Shown here in pieces: positions 11,891-23,415 of a stretch of 64,000 nt of DNA. Source of the DNA: Isoetes taiwanensis (lineage: Eukaryota; Streptophyta; Lycopodiopsida; Isoetales; Isoetaceae); the NCBI GenBank assembly GCA_021234155.1, contig JAJEKV010000858.1, positions 1-64,000 on the forward strand, given 5' to 3'. Position numbers and translations under genes: made by a program. The first letter of the stretch is position 1. The number at the start of each line of letters is the position of its first letter. A model generated the notes under the pieces. That model did not search any database. It saw only the letters and a program-made list of their open reading frames with translations, and had not been told where the DNA came from.

Positions 11891-12910
11891 TGGGGCAGGA
11901 GGGATCTCCCCCTCCAGAGATCTACATGCTGACCCAAGGCAACTAGAGGGCCACTGCCCTTATTCGACTTGAACCCATTGGAGAGTGACGCATCACTCTA
12001 CGGGTGTCGAGCCCATGCCTTGCTCACACGCAGTGGCAAGCCATTAAACCTAGTCCACAATGATCCCTGGTAGACTTTACACGCCAGAGGGATCGTTCAA
12101 GAGTCAGAACACGAACCTCTTTATAAGCCAGTCTGGCCCCTTCACCCACAACCAGGTGTGGCTCCTGTGCACAGGCCGAATCTACAGTGTGCTAGAGAGG
12201 CTAATTTCAGGAGCATCAACTACCAAGCTTTAGGTCTCTACCCCCCTTCCCAATACAAGGAGTTCACAGAGATACATCATCCATATACATCACAGAAGAA
12301 CTAAAGAACTAAATCTAATCTATGTCATAGAGTTAGGTTCTTTAGTTAGTGTCTGGTATCTGCGAATCTAAATGGCTGCTATGGGCAATTTAATAGGCTA
12401 AACCTACTAATGCAATGACTGGAAGACGGTTTAGGCTATTAAATTGACTAAATACCTGATCCTTTGAAGATGGAGCCAACAAGGAAAACTAATGGTGCAA
12501 TTCGCTCAGACAGAGTCTGGAAGGCGGCTTTGACCCTTTGAGCGAGCAAAACAGAGCTCTAAAACCCTATGGACGAAAATAGCAAGTTAGGGTTTCCTTA
12601 ACCTAAATAGGCAAGGGGTTAGGGCTAGGGTTTCCAATTATCCCTTTAAGCATGTGGGATAATTGGGTATGGCCCACTTGCCTTTAATGGCTAGGTGGCA
12701 TAAAGGTGCCCACATGGGAAAATGTGCACTTAGATAAATGTGCACATTGGTAAATGTGCACATTAATAAATGCACACACTTTGCAAGTTGCCCCCTAGGG
12801 GCTACCCGCTTGGCTACACGTCGGCGTACACATCAGTCGAGGTGGCGTGTACGCGTGACGAGGCAGTACAGTATACGTCCTGGGACCGTATACTGTGCTG
12901 GAACGTCACA
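11891..12910 (-). mobile_element. 5' two-thirds of a chromovirus LTR (minus orientation)
   Basis: This is nearly identical to 19645-20716 and ends on the right at GGAACGTCACA, the reverse complement of the LTR start TGTGACGTTCC. Just right of it, CTCCCCACCTTG is the reverse complement of a purine-rich polypurine tract. It begins abruptly at 11891, complementary to the break in the plus-oriented fragment ending at 5069. Confidence 0.85.
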
Positions 12911-14470
12911 TTCTCCCCACCTTGAAATGATGTTGTCCGCAGCATCGTGGGTCTCCCCACCTTGGAATCCTGCTAACCTGCAATCAACCTTTATTAGGAT
13001 TACCTTAAGGTAATATTTTTGGAACATTATTACGCCATTATCTTATGAATTAGCTTATCAATTCGTAACATCATTAAAACAAGTTACTCAATAATTTCAC
13101 TTATCACGACATTTTAGTTTATCAAAATTTTAATATTTCCTATATAATTATCATTCGAGGTACTCTTCATTCCTTGCAACACATTCCAACAAAATTTGTG
13201 TTGCAAGTCTTCGTAGCTCGACCTCCTTACCTTCCGGAGCGCTCTATTGGCCTGCAGGTCGACACTACGTTAGTACCATTTTAATTATTAATAAAAAATT
13301 TTGGTTATAAGGTGACCACCCCACCTATCTACATGAATGCATGGCTAATCTCCCGGCGTAGGAAGAGGATGCTTCTTCCATCGTGGCCGAGGAGACAGCG
13401 CCCTATAATGCCTATATGGCGCTCATGCCTACACCTTTAGTTGCCTAACGTGGAGGATAGGGTCCTTCCCGTATATGGGGCGTGAAGGATAGGGTCCTCC
13501 CCGTAGGCATTGACTAGAGGTGCTTTCCCTATCAATGCATTCCTGAATGACCTCTTTTCTCTCGAGGTCATCTACTTCCATGGAACAGAAGTAGACTTTC
13601 TAATCTACCTTCCACTCATCCAAGCGGAACCGCGGTCATGCCTACATTGACATTACACCACGTCCTAGAGATCACCGTAGCGGTCTCATCATCGGTAACA
13701 ATGCATGCAACCCATACCTAGCATAGGTTGCATGCGTAGATTAATCTTAACTACACATAGAATTAATCTACACAAATCGACATGCCTGAGCCGATTTCTT
13801 CGGAGATGACCTTGCCGTCCCATTGCTCCATAAACTGTGGGTACTGCTTTAATAGATCTTTCTTAAGTACCCATGTCGCGTCTTCCACGGGCAAGTGTTT
13901 CCACTTGACCAAATATTGGAGAAACTCTGATCTCCTTGTTTTCTTGAAGGCTTTATCAAGAATCAATTCTGGAACTATTTCCAGCTGCTCCTCCGTCATT
14001 TCCAACAACGTTGGAGTATCCAAGACTTCGTCTGGATTTGGGGTGTGCTTCTTCAACAAACTCACGTGGAAGACTTTATGAATCTTTAGGTGTGCTGGCA
14101 AGTCTAACTTGTAGGATTGATTTCCTACTCTCTGGACTATTCTGAAGGGTCCAGCCCACCTTGGAGCAAGCTTCTTACAATTTCCTATGCGGAGCTTCGC
14201 CTGCTTCACCTTGATCTTGAGCCATACGTCGTCGCCAACTTGGAACTCTCTGACCGTTCGATGCTTGTCGGCGATGCTCTTTTGTCGACTTCTTGCTGCA
14301 AGAAGATATCCTCGACTTCTTCCACGAGTTGTTGCATGTCGGCCAACATTTGCTGCGAAACCTCTACTTTTGACACGGGATTGTGCCAAGTGTCTGGAGT
14401 TAGGCATTGATAGCCGTAATTGATCATAAACGACGACATTTGGGAGCGATTGATGAATGATGTCTTCTGA
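12911..14470 (-). pseudogene. Chromovirus integrase C-terminus plus chromodomain remnant
   Basis: The coding part is 13763-14470 on the minus strand, and 12911-13762 is 3' untranslated element DNA. A frame change occurs near 14290. The protein shows the end of the integrase (SQMSSFMINYGYQCLTPDTW), then a GPF-type module (KLAPRWAGPFRIVQRVG) and HKVFHVSLLKKHTP. It finishes with a chromodomain (EFLQYLVKWKHLPVEDATW) that in this family targets integration to modified chromatin. Upstream pol is missing: homology stops near 14470, where a plus-strand element begins. Confidence 0.88.
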
Positions 14471-14473
14471 CAA

Positions 14474-16874
14474 TACTTGGATGATTTTGTTGTTATTTTC
14501 TTTGACGACATTCTCATCTATAGTAAGACCCTGGAGGAACATGAGAAACATCTTCGGTTGGCCCTACAAAAGCTAAGACGTCACCAGCTCTTTGCCAAGT
14601 TCTCTAAGTGCAAGTTTGCCACTCCGAAGGTGGATTATTTGGGACATGTCATTTCAGCAGAGGGAATTGCTACAGATCCAGCAAAGATAGAGGCAGTAAA
14701 GGATTGGCCTATTCCAAGTAATGTTTAAGAGGTCCGAAGTTTCTTAGGGTTAGCAGGATATTATCGGAAATTTGTTAAGGATTTTGCAAAGATTGCAGCA
14801 CCTCTTACTGATCTTACAAAGCATGAGAAGGTGAAGGATTGGATTGAGCATTGGAAAGCAAAGGTCCAGGGAAGTTTTCAGAAGCTTAAGGATATTTTAA
14901 CGTCAGCACCAGTCCTCACATTACCCGATCCTGAAAAGGATAAACTAGTGGCAACGGATGCCAGTAAGATAGCTACTACCGGTGGAGTCCTAATGCAGGA
15001 GGGGAGGGTTATTGCATATGATTCAAAGAAAATGAACGAGACTGAACAGCGATACCCTACCCATGACCAGGAGTTGTTAGCCGTTGTCCGTGCTCTGCGT
15101 ATATGGAGACACTACCTTCTTGGTAGAAGATTCCAGCTGGATACGGATCATCAGAGTCTCCGTTATCTAACAACCTAGCCGAATCTCAACCTCCGTCAGA
15201 GAAGATGGATGGAATTTCTGGAGGAATATGATTTTGAGATTATGTATAAGCCTGGGAAGCACAATGTGGTTGCGGATGCGTTGTCACGCCATCCCTTGGT
15301 AACCCGAACCCATTGTAACGCGATTCCCACACTCACCAGTGAGTTTGGAAAACAGATAGAGCAGACCTTAGCCACGGATCCCGAGTTCCGTGATGTTTGG
15401 GATAGTTTGAATAAGGAGGCACGCACAGATAAAGAACGTGAAGCTTTCCGTTCGTGTACGAAAGAGGGCAACTTGTTATATTATAAGGATAAGTTGTGTG
15501 TACCTGAGACTTCAGGAGTACGTAAGCTAATTCTCCATGACACGCACAACAACCCTATAGCTGGACATGCAGGTTTTATGAAGACCTACTTTAAGATCCG
15601 CTCCAGTTATTTCTGGTCTTCTATGAAGAAGGACATTGCTAGGTACATTAAGCAGTGTCAGGTGTGTCAGCAAACCAAGGCTGAGCAATTAAGGATTCCA
15701 GGAGAGTTGCAACCTCTGGACGTGCCCAACCCTAAATGGGAAGTGATAACCATGGATTTCATTGTGGGCCTTCCATATACTCTCCGTGGATATGATGCAT
15801 TGATGGTAGTGGTCGACAAATTGTCGAAAATGGCTCATTTCTTGCCATGTCGTACCACGGATACAGCCTTCGATACCGCTCTGCTTTTGCAAAGGAGATC
15901 TTCAGATTGCACGGAATGCCACGAGTTATTGTATCCGACAGGGATCCCAAATTCGTAAGTGCATTCTGGAAAGATTTCTTTGCCACCATCCAGACCAAGC
16001 TTGCTATGAGTACGGCATATCATCCTCAGACGGATGGTCAGACAGAGCGTACCAATCGTATTATAGAGGATATGCTACGAAGTCCCAATGGGCTGACTAT
16101 ATTTATCTGGTCGAATTTGCCTATAACAGTATGAAACAGGAGTCTTCCAGAATGTCTCCCTTCATGATAAATTATGGTTATCAATGCTTTACTCCAGACA
16201 CATGGTATAACCACGTTTCTAAAGTGGAGGTTTCTCAACAACTCCTCTTGGAAATGCAAGCTTTAGTTGAAGAAGTTCGTGGGTACTTATTGGCTACACG
16301 CAGTCGTCAGAAGAGTGTAGCGGATAAGCACAGAACCTCACGAGTCTTCCAGGTGGGTGAATCAGTTTGGCTTAAGATTAAGGTAAAACAAGCAAAGCTT
16401 AAGATTGGTAACTGCAAGAAGCTGGCACCCAGATGGGATGGGCCGTTCAAAATCACTGAACGCATTGGAGAACAGGCATATCGCTTGGATTTGCCACCCC
16501 GCTTGAAGATCCACAAGGTCTTTCACGTGAGTCTTCTGAAACAACACACCCCAGATCCAGAGGAGATCTTGGATACACCCACCCTTCTTGAAATGACGGA
16601 AGAGAATCTAGATATAGTGCCTGAAGCTCTTCTTGATCGGGCCTATAAGCAGACCAGAAGGAGTCAAATGCTACAATACTTGGTTAAGTGGAAACACTTG
16701 CCAGCAGAGGATGCTACGTGGGTGATGAAGATAGACCTTGAGAAGCACTATCCGGACTTCATGCGAGAATCTCAGGGCCGCACCATCAACGATGCTATCA
16801 ACCCCGCTCCCGGCGGTAAGCTTGAAGGCTTGATTCGCCGAGAATCATGCAGTAGAGGGGTAGATGTATCATAG
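14474..16874 (+). pseudogene. Ty3/Gypsy chromovirus pol remnant (RT, RNase H, integrase, chromodomain)
   Basis: It starts in mid reverse transcriptase at the YLDDFVV block just before FFDDILIYS, so gag, protease and the first half of RT are absent. RNase H follows (TDASKIATTGGVLMQ; HDQELLAVVRALRIWRHYLL). The integrase has an HHCC zinc finger (HDTHNNPIAGH ... CQVCQQ near 15540-15670), a DDE core ([16 protein letters not shown]; the Glu in NRIIEDML), a GPF module and a C-terminal chromodomain (LQYLVKWKHLPAEDATW). In-frame stops at about 14726 and 15176 and frameshifts near 15890 and 16090 make it inactive. It belongs to a different subfamily copy from the minus-strand remnant on its left, since their chromodomain regions differ at many residues. 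Confidence 0.92.
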
Positions 16875-17391
16875 TTGATATACCGATGATGGGATCACCT
16901 TCGTGTTCCCTAGGACGTGGTGTACTGTCAATGTGGACATGACCGCGAATTGCTTGGAAAGCATGTAGTTGATAGGCCGCGTTCATCTCGGCTATAATAG
17001 GAACTTGACCATTCCTTACGCCGCAATGAATTGCGAACCATAGGCATGATAGGTTCCCTTGTAGATAGAATTTCTTTTATTTCTTATAGGGGGTGGTCCC
17101 TTCAACCACAACCTAATTATTTTATCTATAAATTGATGTATTGACATGTGCATGCCAGTGAGCAGTACGTGACCTGCCCATGTATAGAGGGTTGCTGATG
17201 GCCCGACTTCTCCAGTTTTATTTTGTCTACAAGTCTTGTCCTTTTGTTACTCTGATCTTGATATTGGACTTCGGTCCTTGAACTCTTTTCTTGTTTAATC
17301 TATTACCTTCGGAAATAAGGAATTACCTTCCTTCATAATGTAATTTCCTATATTTGTATCTAACCCCAATGCTGAGGACAGCATTATTTCT

Positions 17392-17404
17392 AAGGAGGGG
17401 AGAA
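17392..17404 (+). other. Polypurine tract of the chromovirus
   Basis: AAGGAGGGGAGAA lies immediately before the LTR start TGTGACGTTCC, the usual plus-strand primer position. Confidence 0.75.
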
Positions 17405-18988
17405 TGTGACGTTCCAAGTATTTATACGGTATACGTATGAATATACTGACACGTCACCCAGTAAAGGTACGCCACCATGGGGTATTGTAACCCAGGGGGT
17501 TGACCTAAAAGGGATTAAATTAGCTATGCTAATTTAATTATTAAGGATAATAACCTATAATTAAGGAATTAATATCTAAGTGGGTTAATTAAGTTAATTA
17601 ATGGATTAAGAAGGCGCCACTTGGCCAAACTCGATTGGCCAGCATGGGGAATGCTAATTTGGGCCATCAAGGCGGATCACATCCCACTTGACCCCAAATC
17701 GACCCAGGAGAAGGAGCAGCTAAGCGCCCAAGTACCTGGAACTGTTGCTGAACACCCCCGTGGTTGCTGAACACCCAGATTCTGAGAGATGGAGGCGCCT
17801 CATGACAATGGATCAAGTTGGAACTCGGGTTAGTAGATAATCTAATTGATATCTTTAAGGATAGAGCTTCAGTTAAGTTCTTTGAGTCTTCTCTGGTTGT
17901 TCTTACTTAGGATTAACCCTTCTTTGATATTTAGGATTTACATTTCGATTATGGATTATGTTTATTACGGATGGATGGATGTGTTTATGAAAGTAGCTCT
18001 GTTAAACTTCCATAAAGCAGGGATTAGAGGGGGGTAGAGACCTCTGTGCCATATGCTTTAGTATGCTCCTAGTAGCTCCTTTAATTCCCAATTGATGCGG
18101 CCTGTGCACAAGAGACCACCGAGTCGTGGATGCTATAGAATTGCTTAGCACCAGAGAAGGGACGCAGTGGTGAAGTGGGGGTGGGGTCTTGCACGAACAT
18201 AAAAGGCTCCTGAGACTCCTACAGTGGGCTAGGCCTGATAGCCGGTCACGTAGAGGGCCGGGTATGGGTCTGACACTCCCTGGGTGTAGAGGTGTGACCC
18301 GTATGGGGCATCCTGTACTTTGAGTAGATTTAGGGTGAGTAAGTCGGGTATGGATGCGGGGGTCGCTGATGCAGCACGTATTCTCTAGCTCACCCATAGA
18401 ACCACTGTGATCCTGGAAGGGGACACTTCCCTGACCTGCCTCATCGGACCGGGGCGTCATGAACCCTGGAGTAGGCTCGAAGGGTGAAACCTTGAGTCTG
18501 CGTCTCCAGAAGGCTATAGTGATGCCATAGCATGATTCGACTCATCTGCAAAGTGTGCACAGGAAGCAATGTTCTATGCCAGCCAACGCCATGCCAAGAT
18601 TCGGTCTGCTGATCTCTTGAGACCTAGCAGTCAGTCGATCCTCACTGGAGTCCGAGCCGGGGTAGAACCATGGGTTTGGGGTGTTTTCCCTAGTATTTAA
18701 TGCATATTCTTTGTGGTTGTTGTCACGTGGATGGATGTGCCACCCCTCGTGGTGGTATCTTATGATATGATTATGCTGTGTGCTAACATTGTATTCACGC
18801 TTCCGCGACATAGGAGCCCCATTGAAGGCGTGGGCCGAATGACCCCTCTGTGTCCTTCACTCGAGCATCTTTTTATAGATGGCCCGAGTTAGACGGAGGG
18901 CCCTGCTCATGGCGAGTTGGTTGCCATGGGAGGGGAAAGTCCCCGTATGTATACGTCCGAGTCTCGTATATGTTCAAGGAGCGTCACA
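17405..18988 (+). mobile_element. Chromovirus 3' LTR (1584 bp)
   Basis: It begins TGTGACGTTCC and ends GGAGCGTCACA, so the ends are TG...CA with an imperfect 11-bp terminal inversion. It follows the pol remnant and a polypurine tract. Its last 450 bp align with 5069-5567 but with much divergence, so it belongs to a different subfamily from the LTR at 19149-20716. Confidence 0.9.
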
Positions 18989-19145
18989 TAGGTTGAGGAG
19001 TGGTTGGGTGAAGATATATTGAAGGCTCTGGTGATCAGTATCCAACTGAAACTTCCTTCCCAGCAAATAATGCCTCCAAATCCTTAGTGCTCTGACAATG
19101 GCTAGCAACTCCTGATCATCCGCTCGTTCATCTTCCTGGAATCAT
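18989..19145 (-). pseudogene. Chromovirus RNase H fragment
   Basis: The minus strand reads DDQELLAIVRALRIWRHYLL followed by GRKFQLDTDHQS and YIFTQP, the RNase H end of a chromovirus pol. It is about 50 residues long, wedged between a plus-strand LTR and a minus-strand LTR, so it is a scrap left by nested insertion and deletion. Confidence 0.85.
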
Positions 19146-19148
19146 ACG

Positions 19149-20716
19149 CTCTCACCGTATACAAACAGGAGTTCATCCCCGATATCAGCTCCACACTGAT
19201 ATAGGGCCCTCCACGTATCACTGCAACCTTGATGAGTTCCAGTGGGAAGAATGAAGGGGTCATTTACCCTGTCTCCCTCAGGGTCGACCTAGCTGCGGAA
19301 GCGTAAACATACACGTCAGTATACAACATCAATATCACATACCACCCCGTAGGGTGGCTCATCACACATCTGCATAGACAATGATCAGCACATCACATGG
19401 GAAGTCCTACCCAAGGCTCAGACCCAAAGGGATGACTGACGGCTTGGGTCTCCAGAGTTCATTGCAGACAGAATTCATGGCAATGGATTTGGCTGGCATG
19501 AGAACATGGCTTAGGGTTGTCCACTCCATCCGCCCCTCCTGTGCACACTTTGCAGAGTAGGCTGAAAAGTGTTGGGACCTGACTGTAGCCCGCCGGATGC
19601 ATAGCCAAAGGGGCTATTCCTGGGTTGCATCTCCCCAGTTCCGATGGGGCAGGTAGGGATCTCCCCCTCCAGAGATCTACATGCTGACTCAAGGCGACTA
19701 GAGGGCCACTGCCCTTATTCGACTTGAACCCATTGGAGAGTGACGCATCACTCCACGGGTGTCGAGCCCATGCCTTGCCCACACGCAGTGGCAAGCCATT
19801 AGACCTAGTCCACAATGATCCCTGGTAGACTTTACACACCAGAGGGATCGTTCAAGAGTCAGAACACGAACCTCTTTATAAGCCAGTCTGGCCCCTTCAC
19901 CCACAACCAGGTGTGGCTCCTGTGCACAGGCCGAATCTACAGTGTGCTAGAGAGGCTAATCTAGGAGCATCAACTACCAAGCTTTAGGTCTCTACCCCCC
20001 TTCCCAATACAAGGAGTTCACATAGATACATCATCCATATACATCACAGAAGAACTAAAGAACTAAATCTAATCTATGTCATAGAGTTAGGTTCTTTAGT
20101 TAGTGTCTGGTATCTGCGAATCTAAATGGCTGCTATGGGCAATTTAATAGGCTAAACCTACTAATACAATGACTGGAAGACGGTTTAGGCTATTAAATTG
20201 ACTAAATACCTGATCCTTGGCTCGCTCCTCCTGCCCTGAGTTCGACCATCCTGCTGAACTGCTTGAAGATGGAGCCAACAAGGAAAACTAATGGTGCAAT
20301 TCGCTCAGACAGAGTCTGGGAGGCGGCTTTGACCCTTTGAGCGAGCAAAACAGAGCTCTAAAACCCTATGGACGAAAATAGCAAGTTAGGGTTTCCTTAA
20401 CCTAAATAGACAAGGGGTTAGGGCTAGGGTTTCCAATTATCCCTTTAAGCATGTGGGATAATTGGGTATGGCCCACTTGCCTTTAATGGCTAGGTGGCAT
20501 AAAGGTGCCCACATGGGAAAATGTGCACTTAGATAAATGTGCACATTGGTAAATGTGCACATTAATAAATGCACACACTTTGCAAGTTGCCCCCTAGGGG
20601 CTACCCGCTTGGCTACACGTCACGTACCGCGTCGGTCCGAGGTGGCGGTAACGCGTGGCGAGGCAATCGACATAAAGATACGCCGGGACCGATATCTTTG
20701 GCTTTGGAACGCCATA
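19149..20716 (-). mobile_element. Chromovirus LTR, minus orientation, 1.57 kb
   Basis: Its two parts match the fragments at 5069-5567 (inverted) and 11891-12910 (same orientation) almost base for base, and its length equals that of the plus-strand LTR. The right end reads GGAACGCCATA, a degraded form of GGAACGTCACA. About 24 bp are missing at the left end. With the split LTR it could be the pair flanking one minus-strand element whose interior is now largely replaced. Confidence 0.85.
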
Positions 20717-22548
20717 ATCGTCTGGCCAAACAAGAACACTCTCATTGATCTCCTCAACCAAGATAATATCTGAAATGTAGCAATCACTTGTCGGAGTTAG
20801 AGTTGGATCAGGCATGGGGTGAAAGAAATGCAGAATCATGCACGATGCAGGGAAGGATGGTCGAAGAGAGGAAGGAACTTATCTGTGTTTCGGAGAAGGG
20901 CTGAATTTTCAAGAGTTTTTCTTATTTTCAAAACCGTTGGATTGAAAAATAGAAGATCTTACGGTTAACATAAAGACACGTCATAAAATGATGATGTGGC
21001 ATGCTGGGTGAATAGCCTAGAATTTCAGAAATTGTTGTGGGAGGGTTAGGTAAGCCTGCTAATAAAACTCATGTCACTAAAGCTTGTAAAAAATACTTAT
21101 TTCAACCCACTACCTACCATCGGTAGTTTCAACCAGAGGTGTCTTTACTCATTCTTAAGGTATTAAAGGAGAAAAGAATACTGTAAAATTAGGGCTCAGC
21201 AAGGCGAGGAGGAAGAGGTTCCATTGAAAGAACTAGAAGGCCTCCAAAGTTAGGGGCCAAAGCATCGTCTTACCAGGGATGGTTCTAATAGAGCGAAGCT
21301 CTGGAATGCAAGGGCTATATACTTCTATAGTACCTACTGTGATATTGGAGGAAGCTCTCATCCATTCTTTTTAGAGAGTACTGATCCATGATCCTGTAGT
21401 ACCACTATGATGGGGAAGATGTTAAGGAATCCTTAGAGGCGAAAAATGGCCCTATAGCCAAGCCTCACTTCTATAAAAGTACTTCTATAGTATTTATCAG
21501 ATGGGAAGATGTGGTAGGTTCCCTCACTTCTCTTTAAGCGAATGGATTGCTCTCTCTTATATCATTGTCAGGAAGACATCGAGAAAGCCCTAATCTAAGT
21601 ATGAGCTCAGTCTACTAGACTCATTCCTTGACAATGGATTGCTAAAACTTGTGTATTCTTTCTATCTGATCCATAAGGGATCTCTATCTGTGAAAATTTT
21701 GTCTATCAAGTTCAAAAGCCATTACGTTTGCAAATGCTTTTTACAAATTTTTGGTTGGAAAGAAAAAGTTTTAATCAAAAATAAGATTTTTATGAGAGGT
21801 TCTTTTTTACCAAATCGTTATATGTAATATCTAAGTCACTAAAAATAGATAAAGAAGAGAAACATTAGAGAGAGAATATCAAAATTGTTTTCACGCTCAT
21901 AACTTGAGCTATAGAGGTCAGATTTCAGATGATCTTGGGCTCATTGGAAAGCTTATATAGGGAGGTTTCCATTGGCATATGTTTTAACCTAGATCTATCA
22001 AGATAGATACCTGCATTTTGTACTTTCCAATCTGGATATCTTTTTGCAAAGTGCAGATTTGATGGCAATATGCTTTTTGTCATAACTTTTGAATGCATAC
22101 TCCATTTTGTGTGTTTTTTATTGCCTTGGAAAGCTCTCTCTGGGATATTTCTGATGATATATGATATGCTTATACTTATTTAAGTTTTCTAGGTTGAAAC
22201 AACAAATTCTTGGGCGGATTTGATAAGGTTCCACACATGATTAAAACATGATTTGCACAGCTGATCATTCTGGTCATGTCTTTTGTTCTGTATCATTGTA
22301 GTGCAGTAAGCGCTTATGAAGATATTGAAGAGATGATGTTATCGTGGTCAGGCTTTGTATTGAAAAAAAATTGGAACTTTTTATTTTGATGTGTTATGGG
22401 ATTTGTGCTATATTTGATGGTTTATATATTATTCATGAACTTGCCAATGTTTTTTTGATTTTTTTTTCAGAAAAAAAACATCTCCCATTATGTTGGTACC
22501 TTACTTAACATTAAAAGTTACAATCTTACAATAAAATAGTAATAATAG
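20717..22548. other. Intergenic DNA without a recognisable gene
   Basis: No domain or long credible frame is seen. Composition is AT-rich in the right half. Confidence 0.5.
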
Positions 22549-22720
<172 letters not shown>

Positions 22721-22969
22721 CTTAACATATATAAGGCGGTGCCAATTTCTGTTTGAGGGTAATATTTTTTTCCCAGGAAAAATCCTGACAGAGCCACATG
22801 TCCTTAAAAAACTAGCAAAAAGGCGCAACAGTAGGCTTGGGCAGTATTAGGCTTGAATTCAGTTTCTCATTAGGAAAGCATGTAAAAGACAAACTATTTA
22901 GCTAAAAGAATTAGGAAAGCATGTAGGAGACAAATAATTTATCCTCATTCAATCGGACCTCGCAGAAAA

Positions 22970-23415
22970 TTGGTTTGACAGGTAATTTCCCAGCTCTTTA
23001 ATCCTCTTCGATCTGCACAAGAATACAAGCAAAGGCAGAATATCTTTTGGGTTGGACTCTCCATTACTTGGGACTATATCAACCACCTCAACAGAGAAAT
23101 ACCATCTTACTTCATGGAACCTATCAAAGAATAAACTTACAGGCAGCTTGCCGAGAGATCTGTTAAGACTTGCCTGGCTTCAAAATGAGAGCTATTGAAT
23201 CACTAATTCTAACTTTCAGTTATTTTCTGAGATCATTATTAACTAGAAGGGTGTTTCTCATCTGTCCAACAATAATTTTAATGCATCCATTGCTTGGCAG
23301 TTGAGTAAGCTTGTAGTACTCACGCAATTGAACTTGTCTCCTAAAAACTTTAGTAGGAAAATACCTCACCCATTTGAGAATCTTAAGCTTAAGCTTATGC
23401 AATTGCCTGGAATTG
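22970..23415 (+). pseudogene. LRR protein (receptor-kinase type) relic
   Basis: The plus strand carries pieces of extracellular plant LRRs in shifting frames: TGNFPAL near 22980, TGSLPRDLLRLAWLQNES near 23140, and SNNNFNASIAWQLSKLVVL then TQLNLSPKNFSRKIPHPFEN at about 23265-23385. These fit the LxxLxLSxNxFxGxIP consensus. Stops and a frame change inactivate it. The left edge of the 2.6-kb tandem duplication lies inside this relic, so its last 140 bp are repeated at 25896. Confidence 0.7.
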
